Source of the DNA: an uncultured Burkholderiales Genera incertae sedis bacterium
GTDB lineage: Bacteria; Pseudomonadota; Gammaproteobacteria; Burkholderiales; Eutrophovitaceae
Reading direction: 5' to 3'
Assembly: GCA_905478365.1 (NCBI GenBank)
Contig: CAJQIK010000120.1
Location: forward strand, 1-38,635
Length of the DNA: 38,635 nt
Both the position numbers and the translations under genes were made by a program. This document shows, in pieces, positions 28,938 to 37,685 of the stretch. Numbering within the stretch: position 1 is the first letter of the stretch; the number at the start of each line of letters is the position of its first letter. The notes beneath the pieces are model-generated. The model did not search any database. It saw only the letters and a list, made by a program, of their open reading frames with translations, and was not told the DNA's origin.

Positions 28938-30617
28938 CTATTTTGAAGCGCTAATCCATACATCCTTATTCAAATTAACTTTGGCCTCTTGTTGCAGCTT
29001 AACCAGATGGGCCAGAAGAGAACGTTTGGCAAGTTGATGAATTGTCTCAGAAACATCGTCATAAGCGGTAACCACCAATTCATCAATTGTCCCCTCGCCT
29101 AAAACAGACAGTGCATTTACAATTTTCGTCTCTCGCTTTTGACGATGAATTAACAAACGATTAACTGCTTCGTGGGGATTGTCCATCAAAAATCCGTGCC
29201 CAGGCGCAATCCAGTCAAACTGATAATCATATAGTTTATTTAAAGAGCTAAAGTACGCTGACATATCGCCATCTGGAGGATTAATCACCACAGTGGACCC
29301 CTGCATAATATGATCTCCGGTAAACAGCATACGCGCCTCTTCAAAGAGGAAGCATAGATGGTTAGAGGCATGCCCTGGCGTATGCAACACATCAATTGTT
29401 AGGTCGCCAAACTTCAGTTCATCTCCATCACTCAGTTCCTCATCAGGGACAAAAGAGGAATCCTGACGATCCATATTTTCCGCCAAGCGTCCAAAAATAG
29501 GCGCTCCCGTTAAGCGACTTAGGGGCGCAGCACCCGGAGAGTGATCAATATGCGTGTGTGTACATAAAATTCCATTAACCTTATCTGACGTCAGATCTCG
29601 AACCAATTCGATATGTCTTGCATTATCAGGTCCAGGATCAATCACTAAATAACCGTTCAAATCATCACCAAGAATATAGGTATTAGTTCCTGGACCAGTC
29701 ATGATGCTAGCGTTAGCAGCCGTCATTCTGCTCACACGTTTATCAATTTGGACCACTACACCCGCCTCTATCTCTCGGGACACCGTCCCTAGTTGCTCAG
29801 GATCTAGCTTTCCTGCCTCAGCGTAAGCGAAATCTCCTGGCACCAGTAGTTTCTTTCCACCGGCACCAACCGTTAAGCGCGGCTCCATAGGGGTCGCTGG
29901 GGGTGCGTTGCGCACATAATTTAAGGCTTCTTCCACATCACTAAATTCTGTAAGTTTTTCTAAAGTTTTTTGTGTGGGAAACATTAAATTCAATTTCCCT
30001 TGGCTATTTAATCTCAGTGCGTCGTCAGGCTTTACCCACCGATGATCAATTAATTCGCTCCCATCGTGTTGGGCGATTTGTCCCTGTGGCATTCGCGCAA
30101 TAAAGAATCTCGTGTCGTATCGACGCGGACTTCCCGCATGAGTTACCCATCGACTGAAATAATGTAGTTGTTCTAACTCTAAGGAGCATTTGGCGTCCTT
30201 CAGAGTTTCATGAAAGGTGGCTTCTCCGCGCGCGAGTTTTTTTCGCTCGTTTGATTCAAATACCGCAAATTCAGTTTCGGTAAACATACCGCCTCTGTTT
30301 GGAATTGCAAACAACACTCCAACCTCTTCAAAACACTCTCGAATTGCTGCAATCCAATAATTTAACCCACCATCAGATACACCGAGAATTTGATTTGCCT
30401 TATCCGCACTTAGGTCCCCGGAGATTGTGAAGTTATCACCAGAATCTGACTCATCAAGAGCGCCGCCGGGAAAAACAAAAGCACCCGCAGCGAAGTTTAC
30501 TTTACTCGTTTTTTCCCCGAGTAATACCTCAACCCCCGCTTTCCCATCCCGAATAATGATAAGCGTAGAGGCCGGTCTTGGAGTTACAATTTCAGGCACG
30601 CGTTCAGTCGAATTCAA
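28938..30617 (-). CDS. Nudix (NUDT19-like) + metallo-beta-lactamase-fold (LACTB2-like) fusion hydrolase
   Basis: FVFPGGALDE...AIRECFEEVGVLF interrupted Nudix box; LCTHTHIDHSPGA, LHTPGHASNHLCF and GDHIMQGSTVVI MBL motifs; C-terminal winged-helix-like region. Confidence 0.9.
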   Translation of the reverse strand: MNSTERVPEIVTPRPASTLIIIRDGKAGVEVLLGEKTSKVNFAAGAFVFPGGALDESDSGDNFTISGDLSADKANQILGVSDGGLNYWIAAIRECFEEVGVLFAIPNRGGMFTETEFAVFESNERKKLARGEATFHETLKDAKCSLELEQLHYFSRWVTHAGSPRRYDTRFFIARMPQGQIAQHDGSELIDHRWVKPDDALRLNSQGKLNLMFPTQKTLEKLTEFSDVEEALNYVRNAPPATPMEPRLTVGAGGKKLLVPGDFAYAEAGKLDPEQLGTVSREIEAGVVVQIDKRVSRMTAANASIMTGPGTNTYILGDDLNGYLVIDPGPDNARHIELVRDLTSDKVNGILCTHTHIDHSPGAAPLSRLTGAPIFGRLAENMDRQDSSFVPDEELSDGDELKFGDLTIDVLHTPGHASNHLCFLFEEARMLFTGDHIMQGSTVVINPPDGDMSAYFSSLNKLYDYQFDWIAPGHGFLMDNPHEAVNRLLIHRQKRETKIVNALSVLGEGTIDELVVTAYDDVSETIHQLAKRSLLAHLVKLQQEAKVNLNKDVWISASK

Positions 30618-30662
30618 TGGGTCGATGCTCGAATATTGCGCACCGCCGACTTAAACGCAGTT

Positions 30663-31958
30663 TTACGCAACCCGCTTATGTCCGTAACGACGGACACGTA
30701 TATCCGCCTGAGCTTTATGTCCTGCGAAGCCTTCTACTTCGCAAAGTCTTGAACAGTACTCCCCGACCATCGCAGATGCTTCTGGCTTAACACGTTGGTA
30801 AGTGCAAGTCTTAATAAATTTACCTACCCATAGCCCACCTGTGTAACGAGCGGCCTTCCTGGTTGGTAACGTATGATTTGTTCCAATGACTTTATCGCCG
30901 AATGATACGTTAGTCTCCGGCCCTAGAAATAAGGCCCCGTAATTTGATAGATTATTTAAGAAGTAATCGTTATTTTTTGTCATCACTTGTACGTGCTCCG
31001 ACGCAAGTCGATCGGCTTCCTTTACCATTTCCGCGTTATCTTTACAAAGAATAACTTGGCCGTAATCCCTCCAAGCCTGTCCCGCTACGTCTGCGGTCGG
31101 TAAAACTGTAAGCTGTTTCTCAATTTGCTTAACAGTATCCTCAGCCAATCTTCGCGACGTCGTTAACAGAATCGCTGGAGAATTAGGTCCATGCTCTGCC
31201 TGACCTAAAATATCAGTAGCGCATATTTCCCCGTCAACCGCGTCATCTGCAATAATCAATGTTTCTGTTGGTCCCGCGAATAAATCAATTCCCACACGAC
31301 CCGACAACTGTCGTTTAGCTTCAGCCACAAATGCGTTTCCCGGACCGGCAATCATATCGACAGGCTTGATTGCATCCGTTCCAAGAGCCATCGCACCAAT
31401 AGCTTGAACCCCTCCAAGAGCATAAATTTCAGTAGCACCTGCCAGATGCATTGCTGAAACAATCGCTGGGTGTGGACTTCCTTTATAAGGCGGTGCGCAA
31501 GCGATAATACGTTTAACTCCTGCAACCTTAGCGGTCACAATACTCATATGAGCCGATGCCACCATCGGGTATTTACCACCCGGCACATAACAACCAACAC
31601 TATTAATCGGGATGTTCTTATGTCCAAGCACAACGCCAGGCATCGTCTCTACCTCGACATCCCTGAGAGAATCCCGTTGTATTTGCGCAAAATTACGGAT
31701 TTGCGATTGAGCGAACTTGATATCATCAATCACCTGCTTCGGTAGGCTTTTAACGCAATCCTCAATTTGGGACTTACTCAGTTTGAAGTCTTTGGGATCC
31801 CACTTATCAAATTTTTTCGACAACTTCCTAACAGCTTTGTCTCCAGTTTTCTCGATATCTGCGAGAATCTCCTCAACCACAGACCTTACTTTAGCGATAT
31901 CAGCCGCATCGTCTTCTGCCGAAATACCTTTTTTTAACCAAATCGCCATCTTCGGCAC
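30663..31958 (-). CDS. Histidinol dehydrogenase family protein, sulfopropanediol 3-dehydrogenase (HpsN)-like paralogue
   Basis: [99 protein letters not shown]; not in a his operon. Confidence 0.87.
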   Translation of the reverse strand: MPKMAIWLKKGISAEDDAADIAKVRSVVEEILADIEKTGDKAVRKLSKKFDKWDPKDFKLSKSQIEDCVKSLPKQVIDDIKFAQSQIRNFAQIQRDSLRDVEVETMPGVVLGHKNIPINSVGCYVPGGKYPMVASAHMSIVTAKVAGVKRIIACAPPYKGSPHPAIVSAMHLAGATEIYALGGVQAIGAMALGTDAIKPVDMIAGPGNAFVAEAKRQLSGRVGIDLFAGPTETLIIADDAVDGEICATDILGQAEHGPNSPAILLTTSRRLAEDTVKQIEKQLTVLPTADVAGQAWRDYGQVILCKDNAEMVKEADRLASEHVQVMTKNNDYFLNNLSNYGALFLGPETNVSFGDKVIGTNHTLPTRKAARYTGGLWVGKFIKTCTYQRVKPEASAMVGEYCSRLCEVEGFAGHKAQADIRVRRYGHKRVA

Positions 31959-32123
31959 CCCTTAAAACATTTATTTTCAAACACTTACAAGCCCTTAGTT
32001 TTAATGCATCAATATTCCTAACCCGTTATTCTCTTCGGTATATCACGATCAGTCAATTACTCCTTATTAAAACGAAGTAAAGAACAATCTACTTTAGGAC
32101 CGTGAGGTATCTAATTAAAGGAC

Positions 32124-32167
32124 AAAAAAACGCACTATTATGGTGCGTCACTAAAAGGTCTGACGCA
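32124..32167 (-). promoter_or_regulatory. Attenuator-like pair of mutually exclusive hairpins upstream of the HisD/HpsN-like gene
   Basis: ACGCAC(32130-32135)/GTGCGT(32143-32148) followed on the minus strand by seven U; overlapping alternative stem TGCGTCA(32144-32150)/TGACGCA(32161-32167). Confidence 0.45.
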
Positions 32168-32227
32168 AAAATCAACGAAAACAGGTAGACTTATCCAAGT
32201 CAGCTCGAAGGAAGGTACCTCATAAAA

Positions 32228-33064
32228 ATGGCAACTTACAAGCTCTCCCAAGACGAAATCACTAAATTCAGTCAAGATGGGTATTTCATCGTCAAAGGGC
32301 TGTTTGACGACGAAGAAATATCAATTTTGAGGACTGCGATAGAAACTGACTCAAATTTAAAAGAGAAGCTATACAATCGATTCGACGCCTCCGGACGCAA
32401 GACGAACATGGCTACTTGGAATCATCCTGGAGACAGCGTGTACGGGCTTGCGGCCCGAAGTCGTAGGGTCGTGGATACGATTGAAGCCTTGCTTGGCGGC
32501 GAAATCTATCACTATCACTCGAAACTAACGGCAAAAGAGCCGTATGAGGGTGGCGCTTGGGAATGGCATCAGGACTACGGATACTGGTATCACAACGGCA
32601 TTGTCTTCCCACATATGGCGAGCGTTATGGTGGCGTTAGACCAAACCAATGAAAAGAACGGCTGCCTGCAAATTGTCAAAGGCTCACATCTTTGTGGTCG
32701 TATCGAGCATGGCATCCTTGAAGGGGAACAAGTGGGGGCTGACGCTCGCAGAGTAGAGGAGATTTTAAATTTAATGCCGATTGAGCACATCGAATTAGAG
32801 CCAGGTGACGGTGTTTTTTTTCACTGTAATTCGCTTCATAGATCCGACCAGAATCGATCGGATAGTCGAAGATGGACAGTTATCCATTGCTATAATCTGG
32901 CTACTAACAACCCGTTTTTGAAACATCATCATCCTTTTTATACTCCTCTTAGTAAAGTGGCAGACTCAGCAATCAAACAAGCTGGTATCCGACTTTCAGA
33001 CTCTGTCGGTGAATTCAATGAGCAATCAGTGAATCCGCCTGAGTTAACGGAGAAAATAAGTTAA
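32228..33064 (+). CDS. Phytanoyl-CoA dioxygenase (PhyH) family Fe(II)/2-oxoglutarate oxygenase
   Basis: FSQDGYFIVKGLFDDEEI, EWHQDYGYW (HxD), NGCLQIVKGSH, LEPGDGVFFHCNSLHRSDQNRS distal His. Confidence 0.93.
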   Translation: MATYKLSQDEITKFSQDGYFIVKGLFDDEEISILRTAIETDSNLKEKLYNRFDASGRKTNMATWNHPGDSVYGLAARSRRVVDTIEALLGGEIYHYHSKLTAKEPYEGGAWEWHQDYGYWYHNGIVFPHMASVMVALDQTNEKNGCLQIVKGSHLCGRIEHGILEGEQVGADARRVEEILNLMPIEHIELEPGDGVFFHCNSLHRSDQNRSDSRRWTVIHCYNLATNNPFLKHHHPFYTPLSKVADSAIKQAGIRLSDSVGEFNEQSVNPPELTEKIS

Positions 33065-33114
33065 AACATTCGTCGAACAAACCGCTCGTCCAGAATTAGT
33101 CATCAAGTGATTCA

Positions 33115-33900
33115 ATGAATAATCAACCAATCGGTATATTTGATTCAGGTATCGGAGGCCTGTCAATTCTTGGTGAAATCAAATCAACATTACCTAATGA
33201 AAATTTAATCTACATCGGTGATACTGCATATTTACCTTATGGCACTAAAAGTAAAAAAATAATTACTGAACGAGCACATAAGATTTGTAATTATTTAATC
33301 GGTCAACAATGTAAGTCAATCGTAGTCGCATGCAACACAGCAACAAGTGCGGCGATACATGAATTACGGATTAACTTTTCTGTACCCATCATCGGAATTG
33401 AACCTGCAATCAAACCGGCCACGCAAAGCACCAAAAGTCGAATCATTGGAATTCTTGCGACACAAGCAACCTTGGAGGGAGATAAACTCTCAACTTTGAA
33501 ACAGAAATTTGGGCAAGACATCACGATTTTGCATGAATCTTGTTTAGGCTTAGTAGAAGAAATTGAACTGAGCAATCAACAAAGTCAAACGCTTAAAAAT
33601 CTTGTCGAAATATATGTAAGACCCCTTATCGAACAGGGAGCAGATACTCTCGTCCTAGGGTGCTCCCACTACCCATTGATAAGGACTCTCATTCAAAAGT
33701 GCGCTGGCGACGACGTTATCATTCTGGACCCTTCTTTATCTGTCGCCCAAGAATTAAAAAGACAGTTAGACACAAAAAAACTGTTGAGAGAAAGTAATTC
33801 AGGGACCACCAACTGTTCTCAAACAGGTGACAGCAAAACGTTTGAAATATTTATAGAGAAATCTAAATTGAAATATGGCTCGTCCCTACTCACAATCTAA
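33115..33900 (+). CDS. murI: Glutamate racemase
   Basis: PIGIFDSGIGGLSILGEI, YIGDTAYLPYGTKS, IVVACNTATSAAI, TLVLGCSHYPLI. Confidence 0.95.
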   Translation: MNNQPIGIFDSGIGGLSILGEIKSTLPNENLIYIGDTAYLPYGTKSKKIITERAHKICNYLIGQQCKSIVVACNTATSAAIHELRINFSVPIIGIEPAIKPATQSTKSRIIGILATQATLEGDKLSTLKQKFGQDITILHESCLGLVEEIELSNQQSQTLKNLVEIYVRPLIEQGADTLVLGCSHYPLIRTLIQKCAGDDVIILDPSLSVAQELKRQLDTKKLLRESNSGTTNCSQTGDSKTFEIFIEKSKLKYGSSLLTI

Positions 33901-33906
33901 CGAGAT

Positions 33907-33932
33907 AAAAAATTTAATTTTATTATTTTTTT
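33907..33932. terminator. Possible AT-rich bidirectional terminator between convergent murI and EamA genes
   Basis: AAAAAATTTAATTTTATTATTTTTTT A-tract/T-tract structure in the convergent intergenic gap. Confidence 0.4.
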
Positions 33933-33948
33933 AGTCTAGTAAACAAAG

Positions 33949-34818
33949 CTAACTACTCGATTTAAGATTCAACCAACTACCCAAAATCACGATACTACCG
34001 CCCAATAAGACCCAGGCATCTGGATTCTCGTCATAGAACACAAAACCTACTAAAGCGATAAAAGGTAATCGAAGATAATCAATAGGCATAACTACTGAAA
34101 GATCACTTAATTTGAAAGCCCGCGTCAAAGAATAATTAGCAGTTAAAGCGAACACTCCCACCCCAATAGTCCAGGGCAAAAGACGTAAGCTCGGCCAAAC
34201 AAGATCTTGAAAACAAAATACTATCGCAATAACAAATTGAATCGCAGCCATGTAAAAAACGATTGCCGCTGGCGCATCAAATCCAGATAAATATTTTGTG
34301 AACGTATGCGCAAATGCATATAAAAATGCGGCTCCCAGCACAACAAGCGCAGCCGGGCTAATTATCTGTAAACCCGGTCTAAGCATAATTAAAACACCAA
34401 TAAATCCAAGACTAATAGACAGCACTCTTTTTAAACTAATCCGCTCGCCAAGTAACACCACTGCCAATATCGCAGCCCAAAATGGCATTGTGAATTCAAG
34501 CGCAAATACTTCGACTAAAGAAATAAGAGCGATTCCATAGAACCAAGCATATTGTCCTAAGAAGTGTGCGATATTTCTTAAAATATGTATCTCAATCTTT
34601 TTAGTCTTAACTTGCCCCCAACCAATACAACTCATTACGATTATCATGATCAACAAACCAACAACGCTGCGGACGAATAGGATCTGCGATGTTGACAGTT
34701 CAACCGATAACTCACGACCAGAAATTGCCATTAAGGAGAAAGAAAGCATCCCACCGAACATCCACAAAACAGCTTTAGTTTGATCAGAGATAATTCGGTC
34801 TGGAAAATTACGTGTCAT
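33949..34818 (-). CDS. EamA/DMT family transporter
   Basis: Hydrophobic protein; MTRNFPDRIISDQTKAVLWMFGGMLSFS is the likely start (ORF track starts upstream at 35049, which would overlap the ChrA gene); EFTMPFWAAILAVVLLGERISLKRVLSISLGFIGVLIMLRPG is a classic EamA motif. Confidence 0.9.
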   Translation of the reverse strand: MTRNFPDRIISDQTKAVLWMFGGMLSFSLMAISGRELSVELSTSQILFVRSVVGLLIMIIVMSCIGWGQVKTKKIEIHILRNIAHFLGQYAWFYGIALISLVEVFALEFTMPFWAAILAVVLLGERISLKRVLSISLGFIGVLIMLRPGLQIISPAALVVLGAAFLYAFAHTFTKYLSGFDAPAAIVFYMAAIQFVIAIVFCFQDLVWPSLRLLPWTIGVGVFALTANYSLTRAFKLSDLSVVMPIDYLRLPFIALVGFVFYDENPDAWVLLGGSIVILGSWLNLKSSS

Positions 34819-35342
34819 CACACAAGGCCAGATAACCCCAGAAGAGCGCCAAGTGTCATCAATAACAACAAGTGTAAGCGGGTTCTCCATACAATCAATG
34901 CGACCATTACTACGCAGGTTAGCGTTGAGAATTCTGAGAAATCTTTCACTAAGATAAATGCTGTCGAAAACAACAGTCCCACAACAACTGGCGAGGCACC
35001 AATCGCGAAGGATTGAACCGATAATCGATGCGTATTTCGTTGACGCCATCGAGTGACATAAAAAGCAAATATGGCAGAGGGTACAATCATGGCAATCATA
35101 ATCAATAACGCCCCACTGAATCCGGCTATTTGATATCCAAGAACTGCTACAAATAAAGCATTAGGGCCAGGAGATAATTTGCCTAAGGTCACCGCAGCTA
35201 AAAAGTCCTCGCTGGACACCAAAGATAATCCATCAACCACAACTCGATGCATGTCAGGTGCCACTGCCATGACACCACCAACAGCTAAAAAAGATAAAAA
35301 TGCAAACTTACCTAGTAGCGTTACCCAAAGGATCAAACTCAT
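34818..35342 (-). CDS. Chromate transporter (ChrA) family protein, second half-size subunit
   Basis: MSLILWVTLLGKFAFLSFLAVGGVMAVAPDMHR..AAVTLGKLSPGPNALFVAVLGYQIAGFSGAL; start inferred at 35342 (ATGA overlap with the upstream gene). Confidence 0.87.
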   Translation of the reverse strand: MSLILWVTLLGKFAFLSFLAVGGVMAVAPDMHRVVVDGLSLVSSEDFLAAVTLGKLSPGPNALFVAVLGYQIAGFSGALLIMIAMIVPSAIFAFYVTRWRQRNTHRLSVQSFAIGASPVVVGLLFSTAFILVKDFSEFSTLTCVVMVALIVWRTRLHLLLLMTLGALLGLSGLV

Positions 35343-35935
35343 TGGTGAGCCTTTCTTTTTGCTAAACGGGACTGAAGACAGTGACGCGCCCATAAATATG
35401 AAACCGCCCCACATCCAAAAACCGCCCAAGCTACGGATAACCGCAAATACCCCACCGCGTAAAGCACGACCGCGATCACAAACATCGGCACGAGTCGTCC
35501 CACAATATCTGTCTGTATCCCCGATAAGAGCCGGAGTCCAGTTCCTAAAGTCATGCCAACGGCAACAACCGACATTCCTTTTATCATTCCAGCTAGTGGT
35601 GAGCCAACTGCTACTTGGTCATAGCTGCTTGCCAACACTAAAATCACACCTAATGGTAGAACGAGCATCCCCATCATGGCTACGACAGCCCCCTTAGCCC
35701 CAAAAAATCGATCTCCGATCATTAGTGCTAAATTACATACATTTGGACCCGGAAGAACCTGGGATAACGTAAACATTTCTAAAAATTCAGTCTGAGAAAA
35801 CCACTTCCTTTGATCTACCAGCGTTCTTTGCATCACCGTAATGACTCCACCAAAACCTTGCAACGTGATCAAAGAAAATACATAAAACAACGCAATGAGG
35901 TTTTGGGGTTTAGAGTCAAAATATTTCAAAGACAT
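35339..35935 (-). CDS. Chromate transporter (ChrA) family protein, first half-size subunit
   Basis: LITLQGFGGVITVMQRTLVDQRKWFSQTEFLEMFTLSQVLPGPNVCNLALMIGDRFFGAKGA. Confidence 0.9.
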   Translation of the reverse strand: MSLKYFDSKPQNLIALFYVFSLITLQGFGGVITVMQRTLVDQRKWFSQTEFLEMFTLSQVLPGPNVCNLALMIGDRFFGAKGAVVAMMGMLVLPLGVILVLASSYDQVAVGSPLAGMIKGMSVVAVGMTLGTGLRLLSGIQTDIVGRLVPMFVIAVVLYAVGYLRLSVAWAVFGCGAVSYLWARHCLQSRLAKRKAHQ

Positions 35936-36080
35936 AGTAATAAATTTACGAACATTAATTATTAATAAAACTCAACAACCATAGCCTTTGTCGCCCGAGA
36001 AGTGAGCAGCAATAACAGATATCATACGGTATAGACTATCGCACACGAATTTACAAACTAGAGTCGTACAACCACAATAT

Positions 36081-37658
36081 ATGTCCGCATTAAAACTTGA
36101 CCAGCTCAGCAATGATGATCTAACAAACCTGAAAAGAGGTATCGAGAAGGAGAGCTTACGCGTCTCCACTACAGGTCAATTAAGTCAGCAGAGGCACCCG
36201 GAGGCGCTCGGCTCAGCGTTAACACATGGGAACATCACTACAGACTTCAGTGAATCCCAACTAGAACTCATTACAGACACGCACAACCAAGTCGAGGCCT
36301 GCCTTAGTCAATTGAAACAAATTCATCAATTTGTCAGCCGCAACATTGCGTCAGAGCTCCTATGGTGCTCAAGTATGCCGTGTATGCTGCCAGAGGATAG
36401 GGATATCCCGATTGCTCAATTTGGCACATCAAACATCGCTTCAGCTAAGACGGTTTATCGACGTGGTCTAGCAGTACGGTATGGCGCAAAAATGCAAACA
36501 ATCTCTGGAATCCATTATAACTTTTCAATTTCAAATGAAACTTGGTCTAGAGTTTATGGTGGATCTCATGATCGTACTGAATTAATCGCAATCAAAAATC
36601 AGCATTACTTCTCGTTGATAAGGAATTTTAGAAAAAATGCTTGGCTGCTTCTTTATCTTTTCGGTGCGTCCCCCGCAGTCTGTGACTGTTTTGTTAAGGG
36701 CCGAGTACATCACCTAAAGAAGATGTCCAATGGCACCCGTTTTCTCCCTTATGCCACATCCCTAAGAATGGGGCCACTGGGGTATCAAAGCGATGCACAA
36801 TCAGCAATTAGTGTGAGTTATAACAATCTAAAAAGCTATGCTCAATCACTATATGATGCGCTTACGCAGCCTTATCCCCCATACGCAGCAATCGGACTAA
36901 GCAGCCAGGACCAACCGATACAATTATCCAACGCATTGTTACAAATCGAAAATGAGTTTTACGGGACAATACGACCGAAGCAACCCATCCAGTTTGGAGA
37001 ACGACCATTACTAGCGCTAAACAGAAGAGGCGTTGAGTATGTGGAAGTCCGCTGCGTTGATCTTGATCCTTACGAAGACATTGGAATTACTAAAGAGACT
37101 ATAGCTTTTCTTGATACGTTTTTACTATTCTGTCTCATGTCTAAAAGCTCCACTGACTCTATAGAAGAAGACCGATCTAACAGTGAAAATCAATATCTAA
37201 TCGCAGAGCGTGGTCGAGAACCGAACCTGAAACTAAGCAGAGACAAAAGCCACTTATCGGTGAAAGAGTGGGGACAAGATATCCTTGAAGCATGTAAACC
37301 TTTTGCGCTAAAGCTAGATGAAGCAAACGACACTAATGATCACACCCGGTCGCTAGAGATTGCACTTGAACGCATTCAAGATCCTGATAAGACGCCTTCA
37401 GCAAGGATCTTGCAAGATGTTGAAACATACCACGGCTCTTACTTCGATTTTATTATGGACCTTTCGTCAAGGTATACCAACAAATTAAAGACCGATAATT
37501 TGCCCGATCAAACGTTAAATGAATATGTAAGCAATGCACAATCATCGATAACACGGCAGCAAGATATTGAGCAAGAGAAACAGCTTGAATTTGAAGAGTT
37601 CAGACGAGATTACGTATCCCAAGAAGCCTCCAGGATTATCCTGGAGGAAGAGGGATAG
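36081..37658 (+). CDS. gshA: Glutamate-cysteine ligase (gammaproteobacterial GshA type)
   Basis: LKRGIEKESLRVSTTGQLSQQRHPEALGSALTHGNITTDFSESQLELITD, WCSSMPCMLPEDRDIPIAQFGTSN, SGIHYNFSI, VEYVEVRCVDLDPY. Confidence 0.95.
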   Translation: MSALKLDQLSNDDLTNLKRGIEKESLRVSTTGQLSQQRHPEALGSALTHGNITTDFSESQLELITDTHNQVEACLSQLKQIHQFVSRNIASELLWCSSMPCMLPEDRDIPIAQFGTSNIASAKTVYRRGLAVRYGAKMQTISGIHYNFSISNETWSRVYGGSHDRTELIAIKNQHYFSLIRNFRKNAWLLLYLFGASPAVCDCFVKGRVHHLKKMSNGTRFLPYATSLRMGPLGYQSDAQSAISVSYNNLKSYAQSLYDALTQPYPPYAAIGLSSQDQPIQLSNALLQIENEFYGTIRPKQPIQFGERPLLALNRRGVEYVEVRCVDLDPYEDIGITKETIAFLDTFLLFCLMSKSSTDSIEEDRSNSENQYLIAERGREPNLKLSRDKSHLSVKEWGQDILEACKPFALKLDEANDTNDHTRSLEIALERIQDPDKTPSARILQDVETYHGSYFDFIMDLSSRYTNKLKTDNLPDQTLNEYVSNAQSSITRQQDIEQEKQLEFEEFRRDYVSQEASRIILEEEG

Positions 37659-37685
37659 ATTGGTATTAACTCAAAATCTCAATTA

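Noticed and set aside
34819-35049. N-terminal extension of the EamA ORF (start at 35049)
   Set aside because: Overlaps the ChrA coding region; the ATG at 34816-34818 overlapping the upstream TGA is the more likely start.
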